This document shows positions 8,696 through 18,023 of a stretch of 64,000 nucleotides of DNA, piece after piece. Position numbers and translations under genes: made by a program. Under the pieces are notes generated by a model, which was not told the DNA's origin, made no database searches, and saw only the letters and a program-made list of their open reading frames with translations. This DNA comes from an uncultured Nioella sp. (lineage in GTDB: Bacteria > Pseudomonadota > Alphaproteobacteria > Rhodobacterales > Rhodobacteraceae), in assembly GCA_947495575.1 (NCBI GenBank), contig CANLZL010000003.1, positions 124,001-188,000 of the forward strand, read 5' to 3'. Numbering within the stretch: position 1 is the first letter of the stretch; the number at the start of each line of letters is the position of its first letter.

Positions 8696-9297
8696 CTGTC
8701 CATTCCATCAAAGGCCGCGACCATAGTTTCGGCGCGCGCGCGCACATCTTCAACCGAAAGGCCAGGCGTATAAAGAGCCGTTCCGATGCCAAATCCCGTG
8801 ACGCCTGCAGCCCACCATTCGCCAAAGTTGTCCGGGCCTGCGCCACCGACCGCAAAAACATCGGTTTCAGGAGGCAAGACTGCGCGGTAGGCCTTGATGC
8901 CAGCGACGCCAACCAAATTGGCAGGGAAGATTTTCAAACCGTCGGCACCAGCTGCCAGCGCTGCAAAACACTCTGTCGGCGTCATCACACCGGGCCAGCT
9001 TTGCATACCCAGACGCTTGGATTCCTTGATAACAGCTTCATCGTAATTGGGGGATACGACCAGTTTGCCGCCCGCTTGGTGAACCTTGTTTACATCCTCG
9101 ATCGTCAAAACCGTGCCGGCCCCAATCAGCGCGCGATCACCAATAGCCTTGGACATAACGGCAATGGTTTCGAACGGACGCGGAGAGTTAAGCGGCACCT
9201 CGATCCGATCAATCCCGGCTTCGAGAATTGCAATTGCGATGTCTTCGGCTTCTTCGGGTTTGATACCACGTAGAATGGCGATCAGAGGGCGGCTCAT
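8692..9297 (-). CDS. dgoA: 2-dehydro-3-deoxy-6-phosphogalactonate aldolase
   Basis: A 201-residue class I aldolase of the KDPG/KDPGal family, of normal length. Features: IAILRGIKPEEA, the catalytic Glu in RIEVPLNSP, GAGTVLT, and the Schiff-base Lys in GADGLKIFPA. The PLNSP and FPANLVG segments are typical of DgoA rather than Eda. It cleaves KDPGal to pyruvate and glyceraldehyde 3-phosphate. It starts immediately after the dgoK stop codon and overlaps the lactonase gene by 4 bases. Confidence 0.92.
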   Translation of the reverse strand: MSRPLIAILRGIKPEEAEDIAIAILEAGIDRIEVPLNSPRPFETIAVMSKAIGDRALIGAGTVLTIEDVNKVHQAGGKLVVSPNYDEAVIKESKRLGMQSWPGVMTPTECFAALAAGADGLKIFPANLVGVAGIKAYRAVLPPETDVFAVGGAGPDNFGEWWAAGVTGFGIGTALYTPGLSVEDVRARAETMVAAFDGMDR

Positions 9298-10209
9298 TTA
9301 TACTGTCTCCGTGAGGGATTGGTAGGCAAGGCGCAGTCCGCCAAGCGTAAGATCGTCGCCGTCGCGTTCCTGAACACTCAAACCTTGAGCCTTCAAACCG
9401 CGGGCATAGAGCGACGTGATTTTAGCGTCACCGCCGATAATTACGTTCTGTCCGAGCCAATACGGGCGGCAAGCCGCAAGCTCGGCCCCGATCAAAAGGC
9501 CTGACAGGCGACCACGTGATACCGCGTCGGATTGGCCATGCAACAGGCCCTCTGCGCGGATGCGGAACAGGCGTTGCGCCAGCCGCTCGGGGTTCGAAAG
9601 CGTGTCAGACACCGCCGCGTCAAAGGCATCAAGATCGAAGTCTTTGGTCTTGACGGAATGGCGCAGAACGGACTGGCCAGAAATCAGGGCAAATAGCTCA
9701 CCGGTCATAACAGTCTGAAAGCTAACGATTTCCTCAGCGCTGATATGGGCCCATTTTGTGTGCGTGCCAGGTAGGCACAAAACACCGTCAAACGCCGGAT
9801 CATCTGCCAGAACGCCCAGAATTTGGGTTTCTTCGCCACGCATGACATCTGCCGGCTCATTTTGACAAACACCCGGCAAGATATGAACCTGAAGGCGCGG
9901 GTCATTCACGGCCGGGCGGGTCAGATCGGCCCCATGGGCCTTGCACGGCACTGTCAGATAGCTAGCCTCGGCCCACCCTTGTCGTGCGCCGACCATGCCG
10001 CAGGCCACGACTGTAATCGGGTCATCGCCCAGCCAAGCTCCAACCAGCCGCAAGAGCGCTGGCTCAAACTCGGCCTGGACAAGCTTGCCCATCCCCTCAT
10101 CAGATTTGGCCTCTGCCAATACAGAGCCATCGGCGGCCATGGCAAACGCCCTGACGTTCGATGTGCCCCAATCCACTGCAATCCAGGATGGGTTCGCTGC
10201 TTCTGTCAT
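9298..10209 (-). CDS. dgoK: 2-dehydro-3-deoxygalactonokinase
   Basis: A 303-residue kinase of the DgoK family. The ATP-binding start WIAVDWGTSNVRAFAM is followed by CGMVGARQGWAEASY, LPGTHTKWA and IIGGDAKITSLY. It phosphorylates 2-keto-3-deoxygalactonate at C6 for the following aldolase. It overlaps the SDR gene by 4 bases and abuts dgoA. Confidence 0.93.
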   Translation of the reverse strand: MTEAANPSWIAVDWGTSNVRAFAMAADGSVLAEAKSDEGMGKLVQAEFEPALLRLVGAWLGDDPITVVACGMVGARQGWAEASYLTVPCKAHGADLTRPAVNDPRLQVHILPGVCQNEPADVMRGEETQILGVLADDPAFDGVLCLPGTHTKWAHISAEEIVSFQTVMTGELFALISGQSVLRHSVKTKDFDLDAFDAAVSDTLSNPERLAQRLFRIRAEGLLHGQSDAVSRGRLSGLLIGAELAACRPYWLGQNVIIGGDAKITSLYARGLKAQGLSVQERDGDDLTLGGLRLAYQSLTETV

Positions 10210-10970
10210 CCGGTAACTACCACTCCGCCGTCGATTACCATGACCTGACCGGTCATCATTTTGGAGGCCTCAGAGGCCAGGAACAGGGTTCCGCCGACGA
10301 TATCATCGGGCCCGATTGTATCTTTCAGGCATTGGCGCCCAAGGTGATCCTCCAGCGCCTCGGGCGTTACCCACAGGTCTTTTTGCTTTTGCGTCAACAC
10401 CCAGCCGGGTGCAAGCGCATTTACGCGGATCTTGTCTGGCCCGAACTCGCGCGCGAGGCTCCGGGACATCGCGGTGATTCCGCCATTTGCTGTTGTATAA
10501 GATGGATAACCGGAATTGCCCATCATGTAGCTGATCGAGCTGAAATTGACGATTGATCCGCCGCCGGCGGCCTTCATACCTTCGGCCACGGCCTGACAAG
10601 CAAAGAAATAGGCTTTGAGGTTTATGGCCTGCGACCAGTCCCAGAACTCTTCCGTTACCTCTGCTGTGGTGTGGCGTTTGTCATTTGCGGCGTTGTTGAT
10701 CAGCGCGGTGATTGGGCCGTTCACTTCGGCAGCTTCTGCAAGGCACGCCTTTAACCGGTCGATATCCGTGATATCGCAGGTCATGAAATGTGGGCGATTT
10801 CCAGTGGCCGCTTCCATCTCATCAACGAAATCGGTGCTGTCAGAGCGCTGAACGAAGGCAACTTTGGCCCCCTGACGCAAAAACCCTTCCGTCAGTGATG
10901 CGCCAATGCCAGAGCCACCACCAGTGATAAAAACCGAGGCACCTTTCAAGTCAGGATAAGTGGCAGTCAT
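10206..10970 (-). CDS. SDR family sugar dehydrogenase (likely galactose/arabinose 1-dehydrogenase), atypical catalytic motif
   Basis: A 254-residue classical-length SDR. It has the cofactor loop TGGGSGIGASL, the NNAAN motif, catalytic Ser in NFSSISY and a C-terminal VIDGGVVVTG. By position it should oxidise D-galactose to galactonolactone with NAD(P)+. The oddity is the active site: where SDRs have YxxxK the sequence reads SYTTANGG, with codon AAT (Asn) in place of the Lys codon, and no other YxxxK lies nearby. It is either an unusual but working subfamily or it has another role. It overlaps the dehydratase stop by 1 base (TGATG) and dgoK by 4 bases. Confidence 0.85.
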   Translation of the reverse strand: MTATYPDLKGASVFITGGGSGIGASLTEGFLRQGAKVAFVQRSDSTDFVDEMEAATGNRPHFMTCDITDIDRLKACLAEAAEVNGPITALINNAANDKRHTTAEVTEEFWDWSQAINLKAYFFACQAVAEGMKAAGGGSIVNFSSISYMMGNSGYPSYTTANGGITAMSRSLAREFGPDKIRVNALAPGWVLTQKQKDLWVTPEALEDHLGRQCLKDTIGPDDIVGGTLFLASEASKMMTGQVMVIDGGVVVTG

Positions 10971-12679
10971 CAGTGGCTCTCCCTCGTCACCGGGCGGGTA
11001 TCTTTACCCACCAAAAAGTCCAAATCCGCGCCTTTGTCGGCTTGCAGAACATGATCAACATACATTTTCGCGTAGCCGCGTGTGTAATGGGGTTCAGGCG
11101 CGACCCATGCGGCACGTCGCTTTGCCAGCTCTTCTTCGCTTACCAGCATTTCCAGAACGCCGGTCGAAGCCGAGACCTTGATCATGTCACCGGTTTTCAC
11201 CAGCGCCAAAGGTCCGCCCGCCGTTGCTTCGGGGGCGACATGCAGGATCACCGTGCCAAATGCGGTGCCGGACATACGGGCGTCGGAAACCCGCACGATA
11301 TCACGCACACCTTTTTTCACCAGCTTGGCAGGAACCGGCATGTCGCCCACTTCGGGCATTCCGGGATATCCCTTGGGACCGCAGTTTTTCAAAACCAGCA
11401 CCGTGTTTTCGTCCACTGGCAGATCATCACGATCAATATTGGCCTTCAGTTCTTCAATAGTCTCAAAGACATAGGCTGGGCCTTCATGTTCCAGCAAATG
11501 GTCGGACGCGGCCGAAGGCTTCACGATAGAGCCGTTTGGCGCCAAATTTCCCCGTAGAACCCGCAGGCCCGCCGCGGGCTTCCGCGGGGCGTCAAAGGCA
11601 GAAATCACATCGCGATTGTAGCATTCGGCCTCTTCATAATAATGCGAGATATCCTTGCCCATCACGGTATTGGCTGGACGTAACTTGTGGCTGAGCTCTT
11701 TTAGAACAACGGGAACACCGCCCGCGTAGCAAAAGTCTTCCATCAGGTATTTTCCCGATGGCATGCAGTTGACCAAGAGGGGAATTTCTCCTCCGATTTC
11801 GAAGTCATCCATCGTCAGGTCAATTCCGACACGCCCCGCCAAAGCCAAAAGGTGAACCACTGCGTTCGTCGATCCGCCAAGGGCGGCGTTGGCCAAAATG
11901 GCGTTTTCAAAGCTTTCCTTGGTCAGGACATCCGACATTTTCAGGTCTTCTTCCACCATCTCCACGATGCGCTTACCGGTCATGTGCGCCAACGCCATAC
12001 GGCGGGCATCCACGGCGGGCAGTGATCCGTTCATTGGTAAAGAAAGCCCCATCGCCTCGGTCAGCGACGAGGTGGTCGACGCGGTACCCATGGTCATGCA
12101 CACGCCCTTCGACCGACTCATGCCGGATTCTGTGGCCATGAAATCCTTGAGCGTCATGTCGCCCGCTTTAACGTCCATCGCAAATTTGCGAACATCCGTG
12201 CCAGAGCCGATGTCGCGGCCTTTCCATTTGCCATTCAACATGGGGCCGGCACTGACCACGATCGACGGCAAATCTACAGAAGCCGCCCCCATCAATTGTC
12301 CGGGAGTGGTCTTGTCACAACCGCCGAGTAGAACGACGCCGTCCATGCCGTAAGCCCGGATCGATTCCTCGACATCCATCGCCAGTAAATTGCGAAAAAG
12401 CATTGCCGTTGGCTTCATCTGGGTTTCGCCCAAGCTCATTACAGGGAACTCAACCGGAAAGCCTCCAGCCTCCCAGACGCCGCGTTTCACTCCTTCGGCC
12501 AGTTCGCGAAGGCCCGAGTTGCACGGGGTCAGTTCCGACCATGTATTGCAAATCCCGATCACCGGGCGACCATCAAAGACGTGATCAGGAAAGCCCTGAT
12601 TCTTCATCCAGCTGCGGCGGACAAATCCATCTTTGTCCAGCATACCGTACCAGCTGCGATTACGTCTTTCCTTGGTCAT
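10970..12679 (-). CDS. IlvD/Edd family sugar-acid dehydratase (galactonate/L-arabonate dehydratase)
   Basis: A 569-residue Fe-S dehydratase. Cluster ligands are expected at the Cys of CNTWSELTPCN, GGCDKTTPGQ and KGVCMTMGTAS; the catalytic SDARMSGTAFGTV and GGSTNAVVHL are also present. The length and the RRSWMKNQG start fit the L-arabonate/D-galactonate/D-fuconate dehydratase branch rather than IlvD or Edd. It makes 2-keto-3-deoxygalactonate for DgoK. It overlaps the alpha-galactosidase gene by 4 bases and the SDR gene by 1 base. If it is promiscuous, it could also serve L-arabonate. Confidence 0.9.
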   Translation of the reverse strand: MTKERRNRSWYGMLDKDGFVRRSWMKNQGFPDHVFDGRPVIGICNTWSELTPCNSGLRELAEGVKRGVWEAGGFPVEFPVMSLGETQMKPTAMLFRNLLAMDVEESIRAYGMDGVVLLGGCDKTTPGQLMGAASVDLPSIVVSAGPMLNGKWKGRDIGSGTDVRKFAMDVKAGDMTLKDFMATESGMSRSKGVCMTMGTASTTSSLTEAMGLSLPMNGSLPAVDARRMALAHMTGKRIVEMVEEDLKMSDVLTKESFENAILANAALGGSTNAVVHLLALAGRVGIDLTMDDFEIGGEIPLLVNCMPSGKYLMEDFCYAGGVPVVLKELSHKLRPANTVMGKDISHYYEEAECYNRDVISAFDAPRKPAAGLRVLRGNLAPNGSIVKPSAASDHLLEHEGPAYVFETIEELKANIDRDDLPVDENTVLVLKNCGPKGYPGMPEVGDMPVPAKLVKKGVRDIVRVSDARMSGTAFGTVILHVAPEATAGGPLALVKTGDMIKVSASTGVLEMLVSEEELAKRRAAWVAPEPHYTRGYAKMYVDHVLQADKGADLDFLVGKDTRPVTRESH

Positions 12680-14763
12680 AGCTTGGTTCCTTCAAAAACC
12701 CACATGGTTTGCGGGAAGCTCCAGGGGAGGGTCACGCCGTGGTTCATTAGATACTGTCCGCTGACCTCGATGGGTTGCGTCTTGAGTATCTGCGGTCCGC
12801 GCGACACAGCAGCAGGCGCAACAGCAGATTTTCGCAATTCCACACGATAACGTGCTCCTGGATCCAGCCGGGTCAGTTGCAATGGTCTGGGCGCTATTTG
12901 GGCCGAAGTATCCGCCTTGCCTGCGAAGACCACAAAACGCGACCCATCTTCCGCCTGCTGTTGTTCAGCAATAACCGCCGGGTCCGCACTATCGAGACGC
13001 AGGATATCGGCCCGGGCCAGCCAATGGCGGTTATCCTTCCACCATTGCGTGACTTCGGTCAGAACATGAACCTCATAATCCGTCAATTCCCGCGGGTCCA
13101 TTTCGAACCCCATGTGCCGTTGCGCGGCGACCCAGGCACGGAAATTTATGTCCAAAATCCGGCCCGAAGTATGACATTCGCGTGGGCCAACGTGACTGCC
13201 AGTGACAACCATCGGCAAGAAGATCGAGGCGTTGTGCTGTATACGAAGCCGTTCAAGCGCATCATTCGAATCCGAAAGCCAGATACGTTGTGTCCGCGCC
13301 ATAATGCCGAAATCGATACGCCCGCCGCCTGATGCACAGCTTTCGATTTCAACGCCTGGGAAGGCGTCGTGTAGCCGGTCCAACAATGCGTATGACCCAC
13401 GGGTCTGCGCGGCATCGGGCATAGGCAGAACACGATTGTGATCCCACTTGATATAGTCAATCGGATGATCACGCAGGATCTTGGAAATCCGTTCGAACAA
13501 AAATTCCTGAACTTCCGGCAAGGCCATGTTGATGGCTTTTTGCTGGCGTCCCAAAAGCTGATCCTCAGAGCCGAGGGCCCAATCTGGATGCTTGCGGTGA
13601 ATCTCGCTGTTGGGGTTGATCATTTCGGGTTCAAACCAGATCCCGAAGGTCATTCCAAGCGAATGCACGTGGTTGATCAACGGGTCCAAACCGTCAGGGT
13701 ATTTGCGAGGATCAACCTCCCAATCGGACAAGGATTTGGTGTCGTCGTCACGCTCCCCAAACCAACCGTCATCAAGCACAAACCGCTCAGCCCCTAGGTT
13801 GGCGGCGCGTTCAGCGATATCCATCAACTCAGGAAGGTTATGATTGAAATATACAGCTTCCCAGCAATTGTAATGCACGGGGCGCGGGCGCGACGGATCT
13901 GGAAATTCAACGATATTATCCCGCAAATGCCGCTGGAACGCGACTGAACAGCCATTGATGCCATCGTTAGAGAAGACCGCGTATAGCGTGGCTGTCTTGA
14001 ACTCTGTCATTGGCTCCCGCTCTAGTCGGGCGGCATGACCAAACTGGATTTGGCGGCGTCCATCCGGCAGCTCTTCGGCCACCATTCGGTGACCGCCAGA
14101 CCAACCATAATGGAACCCATAAGCCTGGCCCTGAGCATTGGTCGCCCCACGACAGGGAACGATCAGACCCGGGAAATGCTCATGGCCTGTCCGGCCAGTG
14201 CGGTTTTCGCGGTACCGCATCCCGGGCGACCAGGCGGTTTTGTTCATCTGGAATTCACCACACCATCGTCCGGCGAAATCGTACATTTCATCGGATAGCT
14301 GCGGGCCAGGAAATACTGGTGCGGACAACCAATGCAGGTGCATCGGCTTATCCGAATGCAGACTTGCCTGCGCCTCGATCACATGGGTGTGAGGATCAAT
14401 GGAAAAGCGTGCCTTGTAGGTCAGCACGTGGCTTTCGTCCAGATAGGTCAGGATAAGACTGTTTTCAGCCTCTTCTGCCTCATGAAAACAGAACTTCGGC
14501 AACATCGGCGTCCCTGCCTTGTCGCGAAGGATCAGCCCTGGTTGGCCCGGAAAAGTCCGCGTTGCCTCGGGGCAAATTGAGAGTTCCGGATTAGCGTCCA
14601 GCATACCGCCCGTAACATCTAGTTCGTTTGCGGCAAAAAGGGTTTCACAATCATCGCCATCTGGAAGGCGAGGACCCCAATAAACGACTTCTGGCAGGTG
14701 CTCGCGGGATGCCGCGAGCACCAGAGTTTGCCTGTCGTCCTGAAGACGCCAGCATTGGATCAT
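12676..14763 (-). CDS. GH36 alpha-galactosidase
   Basis: A 695-residue family 36 enzyme with an N-terminal beta-sandwich, a TIM barrel from about residue 290 and a C-terminal beta domain. Signatures: LDDGWFGERDDD, GIWFEPEMINP, the nucleophile Asp in YIKWDHNR, ESCASGGGRIDFG, and the acid/base Asp in WLSDSNDALER. It cleaves terminal alpha-galactose in the cytoplasm; no signal peptide is present. With the GH42 enzyme it would let the cell strip digalactosyl compounds such as raffinose-type sugars, floridoside or digalactosylglycerol. It overlaps the upstream permease gene by 1 base (TAATG) and the dehydratase by 4. Confidence 0.93.
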   Translation of the reverse strand: MIQCWRLQDDRQTLVLAASREHLPEVVYWGPRLPDGDDCETLFAANELDVTGGMLDANPELSICPEATRTFPGQPGLILRDKAGTPMLPKFCFHEAEEAENSLILTYLDESHVLTYKARFSIDPHTHVIEAQASLHSDKPMHLHWLSAPVFPGPQLSDEMYDFAGRWCGEFQMNKTAWSPGMRYRENRTGRTGHEHFPGLIVPCRGATNAQGQAYGFHYGWSGGHRMVAEELPDGRRQIQFGHAARLEREPMTEFKTATLYAVFSNDGINGCSVAFQRHLRDNIVEFPDPSRPRPVHYNCWEAVYFNHNLPELMDIAERAANLGAERFVLDDGWFGERDDDTKSLSDWEVDPRKYPDGLDPLINHVHSLGMTFGIWFEPEMINPNSEIHRKHPDWALGSEDQLLGRQQKAINMALPEVQEFLFERISKILRDHPIDYIKWDHNRVLPMPDAAQTRGSYALLDRLHDAFPGVEIESCASGGGRIDFGIMARTQRIWLSDSNDALERLRIQHNASIFLPMVVTGSHVGPRECHTSGRILDINFRAWVAAQRHMGFEMDPRELTDYEVHVLTEVTQWWKDNRHWLARADILRLDSADPAVIAEQQQAEDGSRFVVFAGKADTSAQIAPRPLQLTRLDPGARYRVELRKSAVAPAAVSRGPQILKTQPIEVSGQYLMNHGVTLPWSFPQTMWVFEGTKL

Positions 14764-15611
14764 TACTTAACTGCCCCTAGGGTTAGACCAGCAATGAAGT
14801 GCTTTTGCATCGCAAAGAACATTGCCACTGGGGGCAAGGCTGCGACGATACTACCGGCACTCATCAGATGGTACTGAGCTACGAATTGAGAGTTGAACGA
14901 GGTGATGCCCGCCGTCACTGGCTGCGCGCCCGGACCCTGTGTCAACACAATCGCCCAGAAATAGTCATTCCAGATGAATGTAAAGATCAGAACCGCCAAC
15001 GCTGCAATTGCGGGCTTCATCAGGGGAAGAACGACATACCAGAAGATACGCCATTCACTGACACCTTCCACGCGCGCCGCCTCGATCAGCGGATAAGGCA
15101 GTGCCCGGATAAAGTTCCGCATGAAGAGCGTACAGAACCCGGTTTGGAAGGCTACGTGGAACAGCACCAGCCCCAGCTTAGTGTCATAGAGCCCCATGTT
15201 CACAGTGAGGTCACGAACCGGAACCATAAGAATCTGGAACGGAACGAAGTTGCCGGCGATGAACATAAAGAACAGCAACAGGTTGCCGCGGAACTTATAG
15301 ATGCCCAGCGCAAAGCCGGTCATGCAGCTAAGCGCTACTGCGCCAACAACAGTTGGTACCGTGATCAGCACCGAATTGATCATATAGCGCGGCATGTCAC
15401 TTTCAAAAAACACACGGCCATAGTTGGTGAACATTTCGAAGGAAGATGGAACACCCCAGTAATTGCCGTTGGTGAAGTCCGTCAGTGGGCGCATCGAGAA
15501 CAGCATCACCGCCAGTAGAGGCAGCAACCACATTATGAGTGCGATCGGCAAGATGGATTGGTAAGTCAGCTGCGCAGCGCGGCTGCGTTTTTGAATCGGA
15601 GTCGGAAACAT
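14763..15611 (-). CDS. Sugar ABC transporter permease (MalG type)
   Basis: A 282-residue inner-membrane protein with six predicted helices. The cytoplasmic EAA loop (EAARVEGVSEWRIFWYVVLPLMKP) near residues 180-205 contacts the ATPase. It pairs with the MalF-type permease 18 bases upstream and with the MalK-type ATPase encoded on the other strand at 18895. The carbohydrate uptake family 1 (CUT1) assignment is firm; the substrate, a galactoside, is inferred from the operon. Confidence 0.93.
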   Translation of the reverse strand: MFPTPIQKRSRAAQLTYQSILPIALIMWLLPLLAVMLFSMRPLTDFTNGNYWGVPSSFEMFTNYGRVFFESDMPRYMINSVLITVPTVVGAVALSCMTGFALGIYKFRGNLLLFFMFIAGNFVPFQILMVPVRDLTVNMGLYDTKLGLVLFHVAFQTGFCTLFMRNFIRALPYPLIEAARVEGVSEWRIFWYVVLPLMKPAIAALAVLIFTFIWNDYFWAIVLTQGPGAQPVTAGITSFNSQFVAQYHLMSAGSIVAALPPVAMFFAMQKHFIAGLTLGAVK

Positions 15612-15629
15612 TTCTCTGGATCTCCTAAA

Positions 15630-16541
15630 TTAATGGCCGGACTGGCGTTCTTCGTTCCACATCGACCACAGGAAGTAGCCAATGAAGACGAGCATGATCA
15701 TGAACAAGACAACGGCGATGGCGGAGCCATAGCCCATTCGGAATCCGTATTCCGATAGCGCTTGTTCAAACATGTAGAAACTGAGAACGCGGGTCGAACC
15801 GAAGGGACCACCATTTGTCATGATGGAGATCAGGTCGAACGAGCGCAGAGCACCGATGATCGTGACCACAAAGGCGATGAACGTTGCGGGGCGCAATTGC
15901 GGGATCACCACATACCACAGCATGTGGCGGCCCTTGGCCCCGTCCAGACGGGCGGCCTCGATCTGCTCTGGATCAACGGCGTTCAAGCCGGTGAGGTACA
16001 GGATCATACAATAGGCCGTTTGCGGCCACAGTCCGGCAGCAATGATTCCGTATGTTGCCAATGTCGGGTCACCCAGAACGTTGATTGATCCGGCCCCGAA
16101 GAAACCGAGAACGGCGTTCAACAGACCTTCACGCGGCAGGTAGAACCATGAAAAAACGAGGCCGACAACAACCTGCGACAGAACAAACGGGAAAAAGAAC
16201 AACGACTTATAAAGCCGGATGCCCGCAACGGTTTGGTTCAGGAATAGCGCGATAAACAAACCTGCCGGGATCGCCAGCAAGTAAAGCACCAACCATTTTA
16301 CGTTGTTCCACAGCGAAATCTCGAAGGCTCGATCGCCCACCAGTTCGCTGTAGTTTTCTAAGCCGACATATGTAGCCTCACCCAGACCGTCCCAGTCATA
16401 AAGAGATATTTGGAACGATTGGAAAATCGGTATCACCACATAGACGGCGAAAAACAAAACACCGGGCAATAGGAACAAGAGCGGAGTCACCGTCATCTTG
16501 TTCCTTTGCATCCAGGTTTGTTGTTGGGAAATTGAGCTCAT
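15630..16541 (-). CDS. Sugar ABC transporter permease (MalF type)
   Basis: A 303-residue CUT1 permease with six to seven helices and the EAA loop IEAARLDGAKGRHMLWYVVIPQLRP. Starts at 16547 and 16541 are both in frame. GGAGGA abuts the first with no spacing but lies 6 bases from the second, so ATG 16541 is preferred. It follows the binding-protein gene after a 123-base gap that holds a hairpin. Confidence 0.92.
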   Translation of the reverse strand: MSSISQQQTWMQRNKMTVTPLLFLLPGVLFFAVYVVIPIFQSFQISLYDWDGLGEATYVGLENYSELVGDRAFEISLWNNVKWLVLYLLAIPAGLFIALFLNQTVAGIRLYKSLFFFPFVLSQVVVGLVFSWFYLPREGLLNAVLGFFGAGSINVLGDPTLATYGIIAAGLWPQTAYCMILYLTGLNAVDPEQIEAARLDGAKGRHMLWYVVIPQLRPATFIAFVVTIIGALRSFDLISIMTNGGPFGSTRVLSFYMFEQALSEYGFRMGYGSAIAVVLFMIMLVFIGYFLWSMWNEERQSGH

Positions 16542-16624
16542 ATCCATTCCTCCATTGGACAGCGCATTCGAAAACAGCGTTTTCTGGCAGCTTGCGGATG
16601 ATCTGTCGCGGGAAAGAAGCGCGC

Positions 16625-16643
16625 CCCGCTTGCGCAAAGCGGG
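16625..16643 (-). promoter_or_regulatory. Intercistronic hairpin after the galactoside-binding-protein gene
   Basis: A 7-bp perfect stem (CCCGCTT at 16625-16631 with AAGCGGG at 16637-16643, 5-base loop) lies between the binding-protein stop and the first permease start. No U-run follows on the minus strand, so an mRNA-stabilising or attenuating element is more likely than a full terminator. Confidence 0.6.
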
Positions 16644-16664
16644 ACGCGTACTGACTAAGTCAGA

Positions 16665-17930
16665 TTATTCGTAGATGCGCTGGCGCGATTGCTCCAGACG
16701 GTTCAGAATGTCGTCCAGATTGTCTGGGAACACCATGAATTCCTGAAGTCCTTCCATGCCAAGTGCGGCCATTTCAGCCGGGAAATCGCGGTCAAAGAAC
16801 TGTGCGATGCCACCGGTTGCGTTGTTGGCCAGCATGTCGAAGCCCTGCTGAAGGAACTCATCGTCAGCAACTTCCGACATCGCGTTGATGGGCAACTGAC
16901 CAAGAGCATCAGGACCATTGATCCGTGTCTGAACCTCAGCCGAAGTTACAAAGCGCAGGAATTCCTGTGCGGCCGGAACGTTTTCTGCACCCGATGGGAT
17001 GTGGAACGTATCTGTTGGTGCGTCTTCGCCCATTGCCATACCTTCGGTGATGGCTGGGAACTGGTAAAAGTCGATCTGATCATCGGTCAGGCCAGCTTCG
17101 CGCAGGTGCGGAACAGCAAAGTTACCGATCAGATACGCGGTTGCTTCGCCATTTACCACGAAGGGCAGTGCTTCCTGCCAGGAGTAGTTCTGGTGATCAG
17201 CCAGGAATGCGCCCATGTCGATCAGTTCACGCCAGTTAGCAAAGGTTTGGCGGACGCGATCGTCGGTCCATTCAACTTCACCACGCGCAAGCGCCATGTG
17301 GAAGTCAAACCCGTTCGTGCGCATGTTCAGGTAGTCAAACCAGCCACCAGCGGTCCACAGGAAACGAGTGCCGATGGAATAACAGGCACGGCCAGAGTCG
17401 ACGATGACCTGACAGTTTGCAACTTCTTCTTCCCAGGTGGCGGGTTCGCTCAAACCAAGCTCATTGAAGATATCTTCGCGATAATAGATGCCCCATTGGT
17501 AGTAAGTGTAGGGCACGCCCCACTGACGATCATTAAGAGTCATAGCACCTTGAACGGCACCGAGCCCTTCAAAGTCGCCGGCTTCCCACATGTCCGAGAT
17601 GTCCATGAACAGGCCGGCGTCCACGTAAGGACCCATGCGGTTTGCCGCATACCAGTTCACAACATCGGGCGGGCTGGCGGACAAGGCGTTCCGGATTTGA
17701 GTTTTCCAGGCTTCGCGATCAACAATGTCCAATTCAACCGTCAGGTCAGGATGCATTTCGTCGAACTCGGCCGCCAGGCTTTCAATCACGGCGCGAGGCG
17801 CCGGGTTGCCCATGTCCGACATGATACGAAGTGTGCCGGAAAGTGCTGCGTGACCGTCTGCGAAAGCAGTGCCTGCAAGCATTGTTGTTGCCGCTAGCGC
17901 AGCCAGCGGGGTCTTAATAATGGAACGCAT
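16665..17930 (-). CDS. Sugar ABC transporter substrate-binding protein (galactoside, MalE/UgpB type)
   Basis: A 421-residue periplasmic protein with signal peptide MRSIIKTPLAALAATTMLAGTAFA. ATG 17930 is chosen because AGGGAGG precedes it; the upstream codon at 17954 has no such site. The mature protein begins near DGHAALSGTLRIMSD and has the extracellular-solute-binding family 1 fold. It is the first gene of the 12-gene galactoside operon, directly after a promoter and operator region shared with the divergent IclR gene. Confidence 0.92.
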   Translation of the reverse strand: MRSIIKTPLAALAATTMLAGTAFADGHAALSGTLRIMSDMGNPAPRAVIESLAAEFDEMHPDLTVELDIVDREAWKTQIRNALSASPPDVVNWYAANRMGPYVDAGLFMDISDMWEAGDFEGLGAVQGAMTLNDRQWGVPYTYYQWGIYYREDIFNELGLSEPATWEEEVANCQVIVDSGRACYSIGTRFLWTAGGWFDYLNMRTNGFDFHMALARGEVEWTDDRVRQTFANWRELIDMGAFLADHQNYSWQEALPFVVNGEATAYLIGNFAVPHLREAGLTDDQIDFYQFPAITEGMAMGEDAPTDTFHIPSGAENVPAAQEFLRFVTSAEVQTRINGPDALGQLPINAMSEVADDEFLQQGFDMLANNATGGIAQFFDRDFPAEMAALGMEGLQEFMVFPDNLDDILNRLEQSRQRIYE

Positions 17931-17956
17931 GGTGTCCTCCCTATGTGCTTCCAAAA

Positions 17957-17971
17957 TTGAAACTTAGTCCC
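17957..17971. promoter_or_regulatory. Candidate IclR/KdgR-like operator O1
   Basis: TTGAAACTTAGTCCC is a degenerate copy of the stronger site O2. The first 12 bases are identical and start exactly 42 bases away, about four helical turns. Confidence 0.5.
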
Positions 17972-18000
17972 GACCAATGGATTTTTTTGTTCCATTATTT

Positions 18001-18013
18001 GAAACTTAGTTTC
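18001..18013. promoter_or_regulatory. Candidate IclR/KdgR-like operator O2
   Basis: GAAACTTAGTTTC is a perfect inverted repeat with GAAAC and GTTTC arms and a 3-base centre. This is the same layout as the KdgR box of the IclR family (GAAAC, three bases, GTTTC). It lies just downstream of the predicted -10 of the galactoside operon. A further TTGAAATC half-site is at 18019-18026. Confidence 0.6.
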
Positions 18014-18023
18014 TATAGTTGAA

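Noticed and set aside
16689-17897. Long open frame (about 400 codons) opposite the galactoside-binding-protein gene
   Set aside because: It is an antisense shadow caused by codon bias; no ribosome site, domain or signal supports it, and the sense product is unambiguous.
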